Below, one piece after another: positions 9,195-17,025 of a DNA stretch of 60,321 nucleotides. The translations under genes were made by a program, and so were the position numbers. This DNA comes from an uncultured Pseudomonadota bacterium (GTDB taxonomy: Bacteria > Pseudomonadota > Alphaproteobacteria > RF32 > CAG-239). The stretch's first letter is position 1. Every line of letters starts with the position of its first letter. A model generated the notes under the pieces. It was given only the letters and a program-made list of their open reading frames with translations, ran no database searches and was not told the origin of the DNA. Location: positions 1-60,321 of the forward strand of contig CASGEB010000018.1 in the NCBI GenBank assembly GCA_949300375.1, given 5' to 3'.

Positions 9195-10514
9195 TCATAT
9201 TTTCCGGGCAGAGATAATCCAGCCAAAGACAGGTTCTCCGTTTTCATAACGTAAAATTTCTTCTTTGACTTTTTCAAGACGGAATCCGTTTTTTTGTAAA
9301 ATATGATTTATGTATCCCCAGCTATGGACAAAGCGTCCGCTGGCGTGCAGAAAATAATCGCGTTTGTTTATCCGGTTTTGCGATATGGAGAAAATTGCCC
9401 GGCCGTCTTTTTTCAACGCCTGATTCATCTTGGCAAAAAGAGAATCCAAACTGCCAAAATAAATAAAAACATCGGCAGCGGTGATTAAATCCAGACAGGA
9501 GATTTTATCGTTCAAAAAATGTAAAATATCACCACAAAAAAGCTGCGTGTAAATGTTCTTCTTCTGCGCTTGTTTTAACATTCCGGCAGACAAATCGACC
9601 CCGTAAATATGCCCTTTTCCAACATAGCCCGCCAGATATTCCCCGACCAGTCCGGTGCCGCATCCCAGATCCAGAATCTCCAGATTCCGAAAGATTTTCC
9701 AGCCGTAAAACCGCTTCAAAAAAGTATTAATATATTCCGGAACACGATATTCCAGATTGCGCAGCGACTCTTCAAAAGAATCCGCAAAATAATCAAAAAC
9801 TTTTTGGATATATGAAGCATCGGAAATTTTAGCCGAGACATCGTTTTTCAGCGCTGCGACGGCGTATTTGACTATCGGATTTTCAGGAAAAGAATCCAGC
9901 CACCGTTCAGCATAAAACATAACCTTTTCCATTCCGGCCGCCGTCCCGATTTCATAAAGCGCATAAGCGTAATTTATATGCTGGGAATCTTCTCCGCCGC
10001 TGGCCTTTACCGCACGGAATCCATAATCAAGCGCTTTATCGTAATCTCCTGTCTTTTCCGAACACTGTTCCATATAGTTCAAGGCCCAAAAGGCATCCGG
10101 ATTGAGGTTGAGCGCGCGTTCCAGATAACGTTTGGAATCTTCATACCGTCCCTGCTCAAAATAAACGGCTCCCAAAATCAAAAGCGTATCAATGCTGTCG
10201 GGATTGGCCTTTAATATCTGGTTGGCTTTGGCAATGGCTGCCGCATAGCGCTTGCAGGCAAAATCAACATTCAAAAGGTTGATATTGACCATTTCGGAAT
10301 TCGGCACAAGCGTCCAGGCATTGCGGTAGTAACTTTCCGCCTTTTCATAATCGCCCAGCATAAAATAAGCGCTGCCGCAATCACATAATAAATCGGCATT
10401 ATTCGGCACGGTCTTTAATCCGCTCAGAGCGTAATGAATCGCGCGAGGATAATCGCCGCTGCGATAAGCCTCAAGCGCCAGGGTATGATAATCTTTTTGC
10501 TCTGTATTTTCCAT
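9195..10514 (-). CDS. TPR-repeat protein with C-terminal SAM-dependent methyltransferase domain
   Basis: 439 aa. Residues about 8-240 are consecutive tetratricopeptide repeats (for example GDYPRAIHYALSGLKTVPNN and GRYEDSKRYLERALNLNPDA). From about residue 265 follows a class I methyltransferase fold with motif I LDLGCGTGLVGEYLAG near 285 and acidic motif GDILHFL further on. This is the architecture of COG4976, predicted methyltransferases with TPR. The TPR part would recruit a protein partner; the substrate is unknown. The gene is monocistronic, at the host edge of the prophage, and its 3' end touches the repeat region. Cytoplasmic. Confidence 0.85.
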   Translation of the reverse strand: MENTEQKDYHTLALEAYRSGDYPRAIHYALSGLKTVPNNADLLCDCGSAYFMLGDYEKAESYYRNAWTLVPNSEMVNINLLNVDFACKRYAAAIAKANQILKANPDSIDTLLILGAVYFEQGRYEDSKRYLERALNLNPDAFWALNYMEQCSEKTGDYDKALDYGFRAVKASGGEDSQHINYAYALYEIGTAAGMEKVMFYAERWLDSFPENPIVKYAVAALKNDVSAKISDASYIQKVFDYFADSFEESLRNLEYRVPEYINTFLKRFYGWKIFRNLEILDLGCGTGLVGEYLAGYVGKGHIYGVDLSAGMLKQAQKKNIYTQLFCGDILHFLNDKISCLDLITAADVFIYFGSLDSLFAKMNQALKKDGRAIFSISQNRINKRDYFLHASGRFVHSWGYINHILQKNGFRLEKVKEEILRYENGEPVFGWIISARKI

Positions 10515-10562
10515 TTTTCCACACTTGGTTTTTATTATAATTTCTCTCCGGTTAAAACTTGA

Positions 10563-10802
10563 TTAACTCCGGCACAAGTCAAGCTGTCTCTTGAGTTTTT
10601 CTAACCGGCCGATCCTTTCCCAGGTGTTTTTGAACTCCTTATATCCCGCTTGTTGAAGTTCTTCCGCCACCCGGCGGCCAGCAAGCGGAAACGCCGGACA
10701 AAATTCAGAGTTGTCCGCGGCGCATGAGCTCAAGCAAAGCATCACGCTCAAGATTAGGCATTGATGCGATTTTGCGATATTGCGACGAAACATATTTAAC
10801 AA
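10563..10802 (-). CDS. Outer spanin-like lipoprotein (Rz1-like)
   Basis: 79 aa, in another frame of the end of the upstream gene (98-base overlap), as for phage Rz/Rz1. A hydrophobic stretch ends in LCLSSC, a lipobox that predicts cleavage before Cys and an outer-membrane lipoprotein. The mature part is short, with FPLAGRRVAEELQQAG and KLKRQLDLC. The partner gene at 10705 encodes a membrane-anchored protein, consistent with an inner/outer spanin pair that fuses membranes in lysis. Overlap, order and lipobox are seen; the spanin role is inferred. Confidence 0.6.
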   Translation of the reverse strand: MLNMFRRNIAKSHQCLILSVMLCLSSCAADNSEFCPAFPLAGRRVAEELQQAGYKEFKNTWERIGRLEKLKRQLDLCRS

Positions 10803-10911
10803 CCTCTATTTCTTTGGTTATGGTTTGAACGCGGCAATGGCTGCGGCCGAGAAAATAACTCAGCACGCAAGCCGCTATTATGCCGGAAAGGTTAAAAATT
10901 TTTCTGTTCAC
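10705..10911 (-). CDS. Inner spanin-like protein (Rz-like)
   Basis: 68 aa with a GTG start that overlaps the stop of the previous gene (GTGA, 10908-10911), indicating coupled translation. Residues 5-22 form one membrane span (LSGIIAACVLSYFLG), followed by a short helical periplasmic part (QTITKEIEVVKYVSSQYRK) and a tail LERDALLELMRRGQL typical of small alphaproteophage proteins placed before an Rz1-like lipoprotein. Shorter than lambda Rz. Predicted type II inner-membrane protein. Confidence 0.6.
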   Translation of the reverse strand: MNRKIFNLSGIIAACVLSYFLGRSHCRVQTITKEIEVVKYVSSQYRKIASMPNLERDALLELMRRGQL

Positions 10912-11045
10912 AATCCGGCTCCCAACAATAATAAAAATGCCCGGGCAACGTTTTCGGCATATTGCGGACAGAAAAAAGAAACTGCCGCAAGTATCAGAAA
11001 AGCGCCCCCAAGCATCAGTTTTTTGATGTTTTTCAGCCTTTTCAT
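10908..11045 (-). CDS. Small membrane protein, 45 aa, in the lysis cassette
   Basis: The frame runs from ATG at 11045 to TGA at 10908. Its start overlaps the stop of the upstream gene (ATGA) and its stop overlaps the GTG of the next gene, so it is tightly coupled. It contains two hydrophobic segments (LMLGGAFLILAAVSFF and ARAFLLLLGAGL) and a basic N-terminus (MKRLKNIKK). The position between a coiled-coil membrane protein and the spanins suggests a holin or holin regulator; this is inference. Confidence 0.6.
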   Translation of the reverse strand: MKRLKNIKKLMLGGAFLILAAVSFFCPQYAENVARAFLLLLGAGL

Positions 11046-11287
11046 TTTTGCCCCCTCATTTTATTTTCACGAAAAATCAAATCTAATTTGACTTCGATTT
11101 TGGTCAGAATTTTGTTTTGTTCGTTAATCGACGAGGTTAAATTCTCCAAGCGGATATCCTGCTTGTCAAAATTTTGCTCAATCTTGTCGACTCTGGTTTC
11201 AATATTGCCCTGCCAGCGCCCGATACGGATAAAATTGACAACAACGCCGCACAGCGCCGCCAGTCCGGCAACCAATCCCCAATCCAT
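11042..11287 (-). CDS. Holin-associated, XhlA-like membrane protein
   Basis: 81 aa. The ATG at 11287 is chosen because AGGAGA lies 7 bases upstream. Residues 3-20 form a membrane span (LVAGLAALCGVVVNFIR), and the remainder is a predicted coiled coil (ETRVDKIEQNF, RLENLTSSINEQNK) with a basic end. Span plus coiled coil resembles XhlA/haemolysin-type phage proteins next to holins. It starts the coupled lysis set 11287 to 10563. No endolysin is adjacent; the only lysin candidate is at 31559. Confidence 0.6.
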   Translation of the reverse strand: MDWGLVAGLAALCGVVVNFIRIGRWQGNIETRVDKIEQNFDKQDIRLENLTSSINEQNKILTKIEVKLDLIFRENKMRGQK

Positions 11288-11300
11288 TTGCTTTCTCCTC

Positions 11301-11327
11301 AAAAAAAAGCGGGCTATGCGCCCGCTT
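11301..11327 (-). terminator. Intrinsic terminator after the tail-fibre module
   Basis: GCGGGC/GCCCGC stem (11309-11325), with T-run on the minus strand (A-run 11301-11308). It overlaps the stop of the 11314 gene. Confidence 0.8.
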
Positions 11328-11694
11328 CTCCTTCTTTGCTTTCAGAAGTTTCTTCCGGCTTTGGATAGGTGTCTTTTACTTCTTTGCGGGTCAGATAAAA
11401 TCCGGACATTTTGGCCTCTTCTCCAAACAAACCGGCATCAATATCGTGATACAGTTTATCCAGCTGTTCCGTTACGCCGGGATAAGCCTGACGGCGTTCT
11501 TCCGCATAATCATAGGGCTTTTCCGGCTCTTCGCCTTTGAAATACATTTTACCGTTCCAGGCAGTTATGACTTCCCTGTCCGTCTGCCCAATCGAATCCA
11601 AAGTCAGGCCGCAGGCAAAAGCTCCGTCCCGCACGGCTTCGGCATCGCTGCCGGAAAGTTTGATTTCATTATTAATTAATCCGATATAAATCAT
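11314..11694 (-). CDS. Tail fibre assembly-like protein
   Basis: 126 aa. The segment AEERRQAYPGVTEQLDKLYH is the signature of small phage proteins placed after tail fibres (ERR-x-YP-x-x-x-QLD-x-L-x-x-DIDAG), usually called tail fibre assembly or host-range accessory proteins. Its ATG overlaps the stop of the upstream gene (ATGA), so it is coupled to the fibre genes. No membrane span. Likely cytoplasmic or virion-associated; the precise role is not shown by sequence. Confidence 0.6.
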   Translation of the reverse strand: MIYIGLINNEIKLSGSDAEAVRDGAFACGLTLDSIGQTDREVITAWNGKMYFKGEEPEKPYDYAEERRQAYPGVTEQLDKLYHDIDAGLFGEEAKMSGFYLTRKEVKDTYPKPEETSESKEGEAGA

Positions 11695-12095
11695 TCTTTT
11701 TCTCCTAAAGCATATCTAAAAGTAACACTGTCGGCCTGCACACCGTTATAAACAAAAACCTGGCCCTTGCCGATGTAGAACATTCCCCTGCCTGTACCTG
11801 CACTTGTTTTGGGAATTCCACTGTTGAAAATGGTATTTGTTCTGGCCGTATCATCATACATCAAAACCTGTCCATAAACATCTGAACCATTTTGACCGAT
11901 TTGGATATAGCCGTTTGCAGGAGCCTGAAAATTTGCCTGAGGCGCTAAAGATACAGATATTATTCTGTTACTCGGCGCAACGCCGGACAGAAGTGTACTC
12001 CGTCCCGTTTTACTGAGATTTGCCAAATCAACATCCGCTTTGTTGTTCAGCGCCTCGAGAACCTGTCCCGGTTCATAATCCACCTGTTCCGTCAT
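11691..12095 (-). CDS. Short tail-fibre tip protein, paralogue of the upstream fibre C-terminus
   Basis: 134 aa. ATG at 12095 overlaps the upstream stop (TAATG). The protein repeats the C-terminal domain of the 540-aa fibre: NNKADVDLANLSKTGRS versus NDKADSDCGNLSAVGKR, then S-N/E-R, then APANGYIQIG versus APANGWVEFA. It therefore seems to be a free-standing copy of the fibre tip, possibly a second receptor-binding subunit or an alternative tip reservoir. The duplication is visible; the function is inferred. Confidence 0.65.
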   Translation of the reverse strand: MTEQVDYEPGQVLEALNNKADVDLANLSKTGRSTLLSGVAPSNRIISVSLAPQANFQAPANGYIQIGQNGSDVYGQVLMYDDTARTNTIFNSGIPKTSAGTGRGMFYIGKGQVFVYNGVQADSVTFRYALGEKE

Positions 12096-13717
12096 TAATT
12101 TTCTCCTTCCGCGTAGTAAAATCTGAATCTGTTTAATGTTCCGCCGCAATCATAATAAGCCGTAAACACTTCGCCTTTTCTTACAGGCATGCTTAAAACC
12201 GCATTTGTCGCGTTTCCGGGAACATAGCACCTAAAGCCCAGACGGCCTTCAAGACTGACATACTGGTCAGCGGCGTTGGATGACTTTGCAAATTCCACCC
12301 AGCCGTTAGCCGGCGCGGTATATGTTGCTCCGGAATTTTGTAAGGCCATATCAATATAGCGTTCTGACGGCAGTCCTAAGCCTGAAATTAACCGCTTTCC
12401 AACCGCCGATAAATTACCGCAATCCGAATCCGCTTTATCGTTCAGACTTTCCGTAATTTCACCGACATCAATCAGATTGTCGTTTTTTATTGTATTGCCG
12501 ACAAAGAAGTAAAGAAACATTTCAACCGCCCGCTGCTGAACCGGCGCGCCGTCCTGATAGACAGATGAAGAACAGGAAGCATTAAAGCCCAGATAATGAA
12601 CATCGTTGGCTGCCGAATTCGGACGATACGCATTGTTTTGCGATGTGTCATTATAAAAAGCTCCTGCTGGGTCTAAACCGCCATTAGCTCCTCCAAAACT
12701 CCCCACAATATTCGGCAGGCTTTCCGGCACGTAGTTTCCGACATTGTTACGGCAGCCGACAAATCCCCATTTTGTCCGGGGCAGCTTGAAGCGCCCGTTT
12801 TCCGTATCCAAGATATAATACCATGCCACGCCGGTATCTTCATACAACGCGGCAACATTTTCCGCCTGATCAGGCGAGCAAATCTTATAGCCTTTCGGGG
12901 TTTTTCTGCAGGTAATTGCAATATCAGCAACGGTATCGGTTTCTTCCGCAGATGTCTCATCGGCATATTGAGCCGCCAATTCATTATAAGCGGCAAAATA
13001 CACGCCGCCGTCCTGCCAGCTGAACGTATCCGCCCGCAGCCAGCTTGCCGACTCCGGTTTATGATCGAACCAGGCCGGCTGAAAAAGTTCATAGCCGACA
13101 TCGGCATTTTCTGCGGCAATTTTGGCTTCTCCCGCCCAATATTCCGAGCTGCCTTCCGGTTGTTCTTCAATCGTACCGACTGCCCATTTTCTGGCTGTTT
13201 CTACAAAACCGGCAGCTGTTTCCGCCGAAGCGGAGGCGTTTGACGCACTGCTTTCCGCCTGTGCGGCAGATGACGAGGCTGAAACTGACGAATTCTGCGC
13301 ATCTTCCGCACTGGCCGCTGCATTTCCGGCGGCGGTTTCGGCTTCGGAAACAATTGTTTCAAGCTGAGGCTTTATTGTTTCGCCGGTGTATTGCTGCAGC
13401 GCCGGTTCGGCCGTGTTTTCAATATAAATATTTATTTCCTTTTTTACCGTTTCTATATCTTCGGCAGTTTTTTCGGAAATCTTTTCGATGTTTTTACCGG
13501 TATGTTCGGAAACCTCCTGTTTTTTTATTTTAGTATATTCATCCAGTTCCGGCTCGGCATGGTTATTGACATAAGCCTGAATTTCCTCCTCGCCCGACTT
13601 GATATAAAAAAGAGGCACGTTGATATCCAACTGTACCTCTTCCTGAAACAAGACTTCAATCTTCTGTCCGGTTCCGTTAAAAACGGTAATGCCGTTTTCT
13701 TCATTTACAAAACTCAT
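12095..13717 (-). CDS. Tail fibre protein
   Basis: 540 aa. The N-terminal 100 residues resemble a phage fibre attachment domain (NGTGQKIEVLFQEEVQLDIN). Residues about 130-185 are an Ala/Ser-rich repeat (SAEDAQNSSVSASSSAAQAE) typical of trimeric fibre shafts. A Gly/Asn-rich central part follows (FVGCRNNVGNYVPESLPNI), resembling a collar-type domain, and then a C-terminal beta domain that is duplicated in the next gene. Probable receptor-binding protein of the virion. A neighbour of the baseplate and collar genes, 4 bases after the upstream gene. Confidence 0.8.
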   Translation of the reverse strand: MSFVNEENGITVFNGTGQKIEVLFQEEVQLDINVPLFYIKSGEEEIQAYVNNHAEPELDEYTKIKKQEVSEHTGKNIEKISEKTAEDIETVKKEINIYIENTAEPALQQYTGETIKPQLETIVSEAETAAGNAAASAEDAQNSSVSASSSAAQAESSASNASASAETAAGFVETARKWAVGTIEEQPEGSSEYWAGEAKIAAENADVGYELFQPAWFDHKPESASWLRADTFSWQDGGVYFAAYNELAAQYADETSAEETDTVADIAITCRKTPKGYKICSPDQAENVAALYEDTGVAWYYILDTENGRFKLPRTKWGFVGCRNNVGNYVPESLPNIVGSFGGANGGLDPAGAFYNDTSQNNAYRPNSAANDVHYLGFNASCSSSVYQDGAPVQQRAVEMFLYFFVGNTIKNDNLIDVGEITESLNDKADSDCGNLSAVGKRLISGLGLPSERYIDMALQNSGATYTAPANGWVEFAKSSNAADQYVSLEGRLGFRCYVPGNATNAVLSMPVRKGEVFTAYYDCGGTLNRFRFYYAEGEN

Positions 13718-13721
13718 TTTT

Positions 13722-14072
13722 TTACTCCGTTACTTCCGGGGTGATACGAAAAACCGCAACCTTGTTTACATCTCCGGGATATACCGTATGAACATCACCG
13801 TTTTTCAGCCTTATCTGGATGTCGGTTTTATAATCGCCGGGCGTGATATTGGTATCTTCCGGCAAAAGCTTTAACCGCACTTTGCCGCCTGAAATATCAA
13901 AAATTTCTCCTGATTTGCCAAGCAAAACTTTTTCCTCATTATTCCTGACCGTCATTTTAACGGTGCAATCCGTTAAATCCCAAGGTTTATCATCCGTTCG
14001 GAACTGCAACACGATATCAAAGCTGTCGCCTTTGCGGACAATTATCATATTGGGTAAAATCACTCCTGCCAT
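13722..14072 (-). CDS. Phage baseplate upper-protein-like (BppU N-terminal type)
   Basis: 116 aa. The pattern IVRKGDSFDIVLQF...PWDLTDCTVKMTVR followed by GGKVRLKLLPEDT and GDYKTDIQI is that of the beta-sandwich N-terminal domain of baseplate/fibre adaptors such as BppU. Complete and single-domain here. It lies between the collar-domain protein (1 base gap) and the main fibre, so it probably helps connect the fibre to the tail. Family call by pattern only. Confidence 0.6.
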   Translation of the reverse strand: MAGVILPNMIIVRKGDSFDIVLQFRTDDKPWDLTDCTVKMTVRNNEEKVLLGKSGEIFDISGGKVRLKLLPEDTNITPGDYKTDIQIRLKNGDVHTVYPGDVNKVAVFRITPEVTE

Positions 14073-14073
14073 T

Positions 14074-14793
14074 TTAGTTCTCCTTTGCTTTAATAAAATA
14101 GTTTACGGCCTGGTTAACCGGTGTTACATGAGCCGACTTGCCGTAAATATCAGATGATCTTGCGGCGTCAAAAGAAACAGGTACGCGGCCGGTACCATCC
14201 CAGCCGCCGCCGGTTTTGGCCTGAGCCAGCTGCGCCGAACCGGTAATATTCGGCAGACCTTCTTCCTGCGTGGTATAAACATCTTCAGCAGAATTACCGC
14301 CCAAACCGCGCAAAAACTTGCCGCGATAGTCCGGAATATTAAAAGTCGCAACCCCGTCGCCGGCACCGAAATTTGTTCCTATCAGCTCAAACAAATCGGC
14401 ATAATCCGTCCGGCTGACCGCCTGTCCGTCGCATAAAAGCCAGGTTCCGTGATTGGCGGTTTGCAAAGAAGCCTTGATATCGCCCAAATGCATATTGTCG
14501 TTTAAGATTTCTTTGATTTCCGTTTTCAGCTCGTCAAGCTTGTCCAACACCTGTTTGCGGTTGACGGCATCATAATCCAGCGCGCCGTTGGCCAGGTTTT
14601 TTATTTGAAAATTGCCGGCATCTATATTGCCGCGCATTGCAACGCGCCCGTCACGCAAAAAAGTCTGCGACAAGCCTTCAGCAAGGTTATTGTCTTCTTC
14701 GTCATGGTGGTCGGTTACAATATCAATGTCATTTATCCGGTCGTCTTCCCAACTGTGAATCCGGGTAAAATTTCCTTCACTGTCAAAAGGCAT
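14074..14793 (-). CDS. Tail collar domain protein
   Basis: 239 aa. Residues 45-75 (FLRDGRVAMRGNIDAGNF, QIKNLANG) resemble fibre segments of podoviruses. A helical linker of about 30 residues follows, and then a phage tail collar domain (WLLCDGQAVSRTDYADLF, FNIPDYRGKFLRG) from about residue 115. The C-terminus ends NQAVNYFIKAKEN, the typical end of collar proteins. It is a structural part of the tail or fibre base. A minus-strand terminator separates it from the S74 tail gene upstream. Confidence 0.8.
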   Translation of the reverse strand: MPFDSEGNFTRIHSWEDDRINDIDIVTDHHDEEDNNLAEGLSQTFLRDGRVAMRGNIDAGNFQIKNLANGALDYDAVNRKQVLDKLDELKTEIKEILNDNMHLGDIKASLQTANHGTWLLCDGQAVSRTDYADLFELIGTNFGAGDGVATFNIPDYRGKFLRGLGGNSAEDVYTTQEEGLPNITGSAQLAQAKTGGGWDGTGRVPVSFDAARSSDIYGKSAHVTPVNQAVNYFIKAKEN

Positions 14794-14807
14794 TTTTCCT
14801 CCTCATA

Positions 14808-14843
14808 CAAAAAAACGCCGCTCCGGCATAGTGCAAGAGCGGC
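14808..14843 (-). terminator. Intrinsic terminator between S74 tail gene and collar gene
   Basis: GCCGCTC (14817-14823) pairs with GAGCGGC (14837-14843), and seven T follow on the minus strand. Confidence 0.85.
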
Positions 14844-14862
14844 TGAAGTTTCATCAAAAATT

Positions 14863-15735
14863 TTAAGCCGCGGCCAGTGCATAGTTGACGTGCAGCAAGC
14901 CATATTCGTCCTCTAAGACGGCTTCCGGACGATATTCCGCGACTTCTTGCGCAATCAGTCCGATTTGCGGAATATCCTCACCGATATAGTTAAACAAATA
15001 TACGGTCAAACCGTTATCCAATCTGCCGACCGGGACAATATTTTCTTTTACCCTGGCATCTGAGAACAATGCCGCGGCCGTCCCGCTCAGAAACTGGTTT
15101 CCCAGACCGTATTGACCGGCTGAATTTGCCGCTTTGTTCTGAGCAATGCGGGAATCCGCCCCCAAACGGGTCTGATATTTTGCCAGAGCGACATCATCGC
15201 CGCTCATTGAATTGGATATTAACTGCAAAATTTCGTTTACCGGATACTGCCGGGCGGCATTTGAGAAATTTCCGGCCCGAATGGAATCCGACAAGCTGTT
15301 GCTAAAAGCCTGCTGACCTTGCAAAACGCTGTTGTAAGCAGCCTGATTCAGAGCATCATTCTGCTGCTGATACATTGAGTTCATGGCATTTTGATAAGCT
15401 TCGCTGCCCACGCTTAACCCCTGGTTTTGCAAGCGGGTTTCCAGTTGGCGCTGCTGTTGCTCAAATTGCGGCGTCAATCTGCTGACATATGAATTATATG
15501 TTGCATTTTCTGCCCGCTGCCGGGCTGCATCCGAAGCATCTACCGAATAAACATAATCCGGCCGGCTGCTCAGCGTCTGCGACAAATTGTAGGCGCTTTG
15601 GTTCAAATTGTTAAGCGTATTGTCAACCAAAGATGTGTCTTTATTGTTGAGATAATTCAGATATTCCTGTTCGGAAGCGTACATCGACGTGCTGGCGCCG
15701 CCGCCCCCGAGCAGTTTTCCGATGCTTTTACTCAT
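14863..15735 (-). CDS. Tail protein with C-terminal peptidase S74 intramolecular chaperone
   Basis: 290 aa from ATG 15735 (AAGGAG site upstream). The N-terminus is MSKSIGKLLGG. A long Gln/Asn/Ala-rich helical region follows (QQQRQLETRLQNQGLSVGSE is the usual podovirus signature), ending in FSDARVKENI near residue 225 and GLIAQEVAEYRPEAV, the S74 domain that trimerises tail proteins and then cuts itself off after the Ser of SDxR. Virion tail component. The first 8 residues' coding sequence and its leader are duplicated at 18744-18836 in front of a cargo gene. Confidence 0.85.
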   Translation of the reverse strand: MSKSIGKLLGGGGASTSMYASEQEYLNYLNNKDTSLVDNTLNNLNQSAYNLSQTLSSRPDYVYSVDASDAARQRAENATYNSYVSRLTPQFEQQQRQLETRLQNQGLSVGSEAYQNAMNSMYQQQNDALNQAAYNSVLQGQQAFSNSLSDSIRAGNFSNAARQYPVNEILQLISNSMSGDDVALAKYQTRLGADSRIAQNKAANSAGQYGLGNQFLSGTAAALFSDARVKENIVPVGRLDNGLTVYLFNYIGEDIPQIGLIAQEVAEYRPEAVLEDEYGLLHVNYALAAA

Positions 15736-15802
15736 TTGTTTTCTCCTTTTATGATTTGTTATAAAATTATGGCGCCGGATTGCCGGCATAAAAAAAGAGG
15801 AA
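15710..15802. repeat. 93-bp direct repeat R0, copy A (tail-gene leader)
   Basis: It covers the terminator start, leader, ribosome site and first codons (MSKSIGKLL) of the S74 tail gene. The other copy is at 18744-18836; I count two mismatches in 93. The two copies bound the 3-kb cargo block. Confidence 0.9.
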
Positions 15803-15822
15803 AGATAAACATATCTTTCCTC
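15790..15822 (-). terminator. Intrinsic terminator in R1 copy 1
   Basis: GAGGAAAGATA and TATCTTTCCTC form a perfect 11-bp stem with a 4-base loop, and seven T follow on the minus strand. Confidence 0.85.
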
Positions 15823-15871
15823 TATGAACTCGAACCTATGTTTTGCTATTTTATTTCTTTATCACTGAAAA
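15790..15871. repeat. 82-bp direct repeat R1, copy 1
   Basis: Identical by eye to 17547-17628. It contains a terminator hairpin and the last codons of a B-type membrane gene; here those codons are out of frame with the upstream gene B1. Confidence 0.9.
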
Positions 15872-16008
15872 CGGCAAGCGGGATCTGAAATAAAATATTG
15901 AAAAATCCGCTGCAACATAAATATCAGCAACGTTGCTTCGAACAAAAAACTAATCAGAAGCCCAAAGCTCCAAAAACTTGCTATTTCTTTAATTATCTGC
16001 ATTTTCAT
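15862..16008 (-). pseudogene. Truncated B-type small membrane gene (B1)
   Basis: 48 aa from ATG 16008 (the next Met is at 16002). FMLQRIFQYFIS matches VMLQSVFEYYLS of the 94-aa protein at 17603-17887, but B1 stops 11 codons later. The last conserved codons found in the 94-aa copy are present just downstream in R1, out of frame. So the middle and end of B1 appear lost by recombination at the R1 edge (15871/15872). It overlaps the end of A1, as B2 overlaps A2. Confidence 0.6.
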
Positions 16009-16240
16009 CACTCTTTTTATTGGCCGTAAAACGGAACATACTCGGGACAACAGCCCCAACTACCCCGTACAAAAAACCGAAAGAAAAAGTGGAACTCAAG
16101 CAGCCGAAGATTACACCACAGCTCAGTAATGAAAAAACGTTTGCCCAGACTTCCGGATTTTTTAATTTATGCCGTTTTAAAATGTTCTTAAATATATGTA
16201 CTAACAGTAATACCCAGATTATCCAATTCGTAAATGGCAT
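15989..16240 (-). CDS. A-type small membrane protein (A1)
   Basis: 83 aa. It is the paralogue of A2 at 17877: LKNPEVWANVFSLLS versus YKNFEVCVNILSLLS, and FGFLYGVVGAVVPSMFRF versus AGFLTGVVYAALPQLYMF. Three hydrophobic stretches predict two or three spans, with a short polar C-terminus. It lies downstream of two further membrane genes and is coupled to B1. AT-rich relative to the tail genes. Function unknown; the position after a passenger gene suggests an immunity-like role (inference). Confidence 0.6.
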   Translation of the reverse strand: MPFTNWIIWVLLLVHIFKNILKRHKLKNPEVWANVFSLLSCGVIFGCLSSTFSFGFLYGVVGAVVPSMFRFTANKKSDENADN

Positions 16241-16242
16241 AA

Positions 16243-16593
16243 TTATCCCTCTTGTTTTAATTTTCGCTGATAAAATATATTTTTTATATCTGTTCTGACG
16301 TAAAGTATGCGGCAAACCTGCAGGACAATCACGGCAACCGGCATAAGAATCAAACTGAAATTGATAAAGTGCATCACCCACATGATTAATCCTGCTGCGG
16401 CCAGTGCGCATAAAGACAAAATCCCCCACCAGAGCCAAGCCGGAAGATTAAAATACTTGAAGATGAGCAGAAAAAACTTCAATAACAAAGTGGATAAGAA
16501 ATAACAAATCCCCAAAAGAATAAAATATACGATAAGCAGCGCTCCCATTTGCATATAAATATTTTCTGAAAGCTGCAAAATAATCTCTTTCAT
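16243..16593 (-). CDS. Multi-span membrane protein, 116 aa
   Basis: Four hydrophobic segments (MGALLIVYFILLGICYFLS, LLKFFLLIFKYF, WGILSLCALAAAGLIMWVM, LILMPVAVIVLQVCRIL) with a basic C-terminal tail. No family recognised. It sits 2 bases before A1 in the same unit and 6 bases after the 114-aa membrane gene, so three or four membrane proteins are made together here. Confidence 0.6.
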   Translation of the reverse strand: MKEIILQLSENIYMQMGALLIVYFILLGICYFLSTLLLKFFLLIFKYFNLPAWLWWGILSLCALAAAGLIMWVMHFINFSLILMPVAVIVLQVCRILYVRTDIKNIFYQRKLKQEG

Positions 16594-16599
16594 GCTGCC

Positions 16600-16944
16600 T
16601 CACTTTTTTTCATCCAGATTTGCCATATATTCTTGCAAACTCGAGTTTTTATAGCGAATATGATAGTATTGGATAATTATGGCAATGAATTGCAGCCAGA
16701 AAATTCCTTTTACATAGTCGACTTCAAATCTGGTAAGGCTATAGGCTGCTCCACAAAATCCGATATATGTAATGACATGACTCAGCAAGAAGAAAAACCA
16801 CCAGCTATATTTTGTTTGCAAAATATCAGAAGCCTTAAAAATTTTGCGAAAAAAGTTCATGTAAACAGAACTTATCAGAAAGAAACCTAAATACAGCGTA
16901 AACAGCCCAGCCAATTCCAGTAAGAGAATCCCTATTGCACTCAT
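16600..16944 (-). CDS. Multi-span membrane protein, 114 aa
   Basis: Three or four hydrophobic segments (IGILLLELAGLFTLYLGFFL, WWFFFLLSHVITYIGFCG, IFWLQFIAIIIQYYHI) with a polar end (NLDEKK). No recognised domain. First of the membrane set that follows the passenger fragment at 17026; AAGGAAAT precedes the ATG. Confidence 0.6.
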   Translation of the reverse strand: MSAIGILLLELAGLFTLYLGFFLISSVYMNFFRKIFKASDILQTKYSWWFFFLLSHVITYIGFCGAAYSLTRFEVDYVKGIFWLQFIAIIIQYYHIRYKNSSLQEYMANLDEKK

Positions 16945-17025
16945 ATTATTTCCTTATAAAAATTTACAGAAATCTCTCCCTATACGAGAGATTTCTGTTT
17001 ATGCTATACTAAATTCATTAAATAC

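Noticed and set aside
8905..9277. Minus-strand open frames of 97 and 113 codons over the tandem repeat, with SSPGIFLFL repeats
   Set aside because: The 27-bp period is divisible by three, which keeps frames open by itself; no ribosome site, and the frames follow dispersed repeats found elsewhere.
10515..10562. Possible attR with a tRNA-Leu fragment
   Set aside because: I looked for the tRNA 3' end sequence (tggtaggggtagtcagactc) near the left prophage edge and elsewhere and found no second copy.
13045..13744. Several plus-strand frames of 80-160 codons opposite the tail fibre gene
   Set aside because: They are complements of the Ala/Ser-rich fibre shaft and have low-quality composition.
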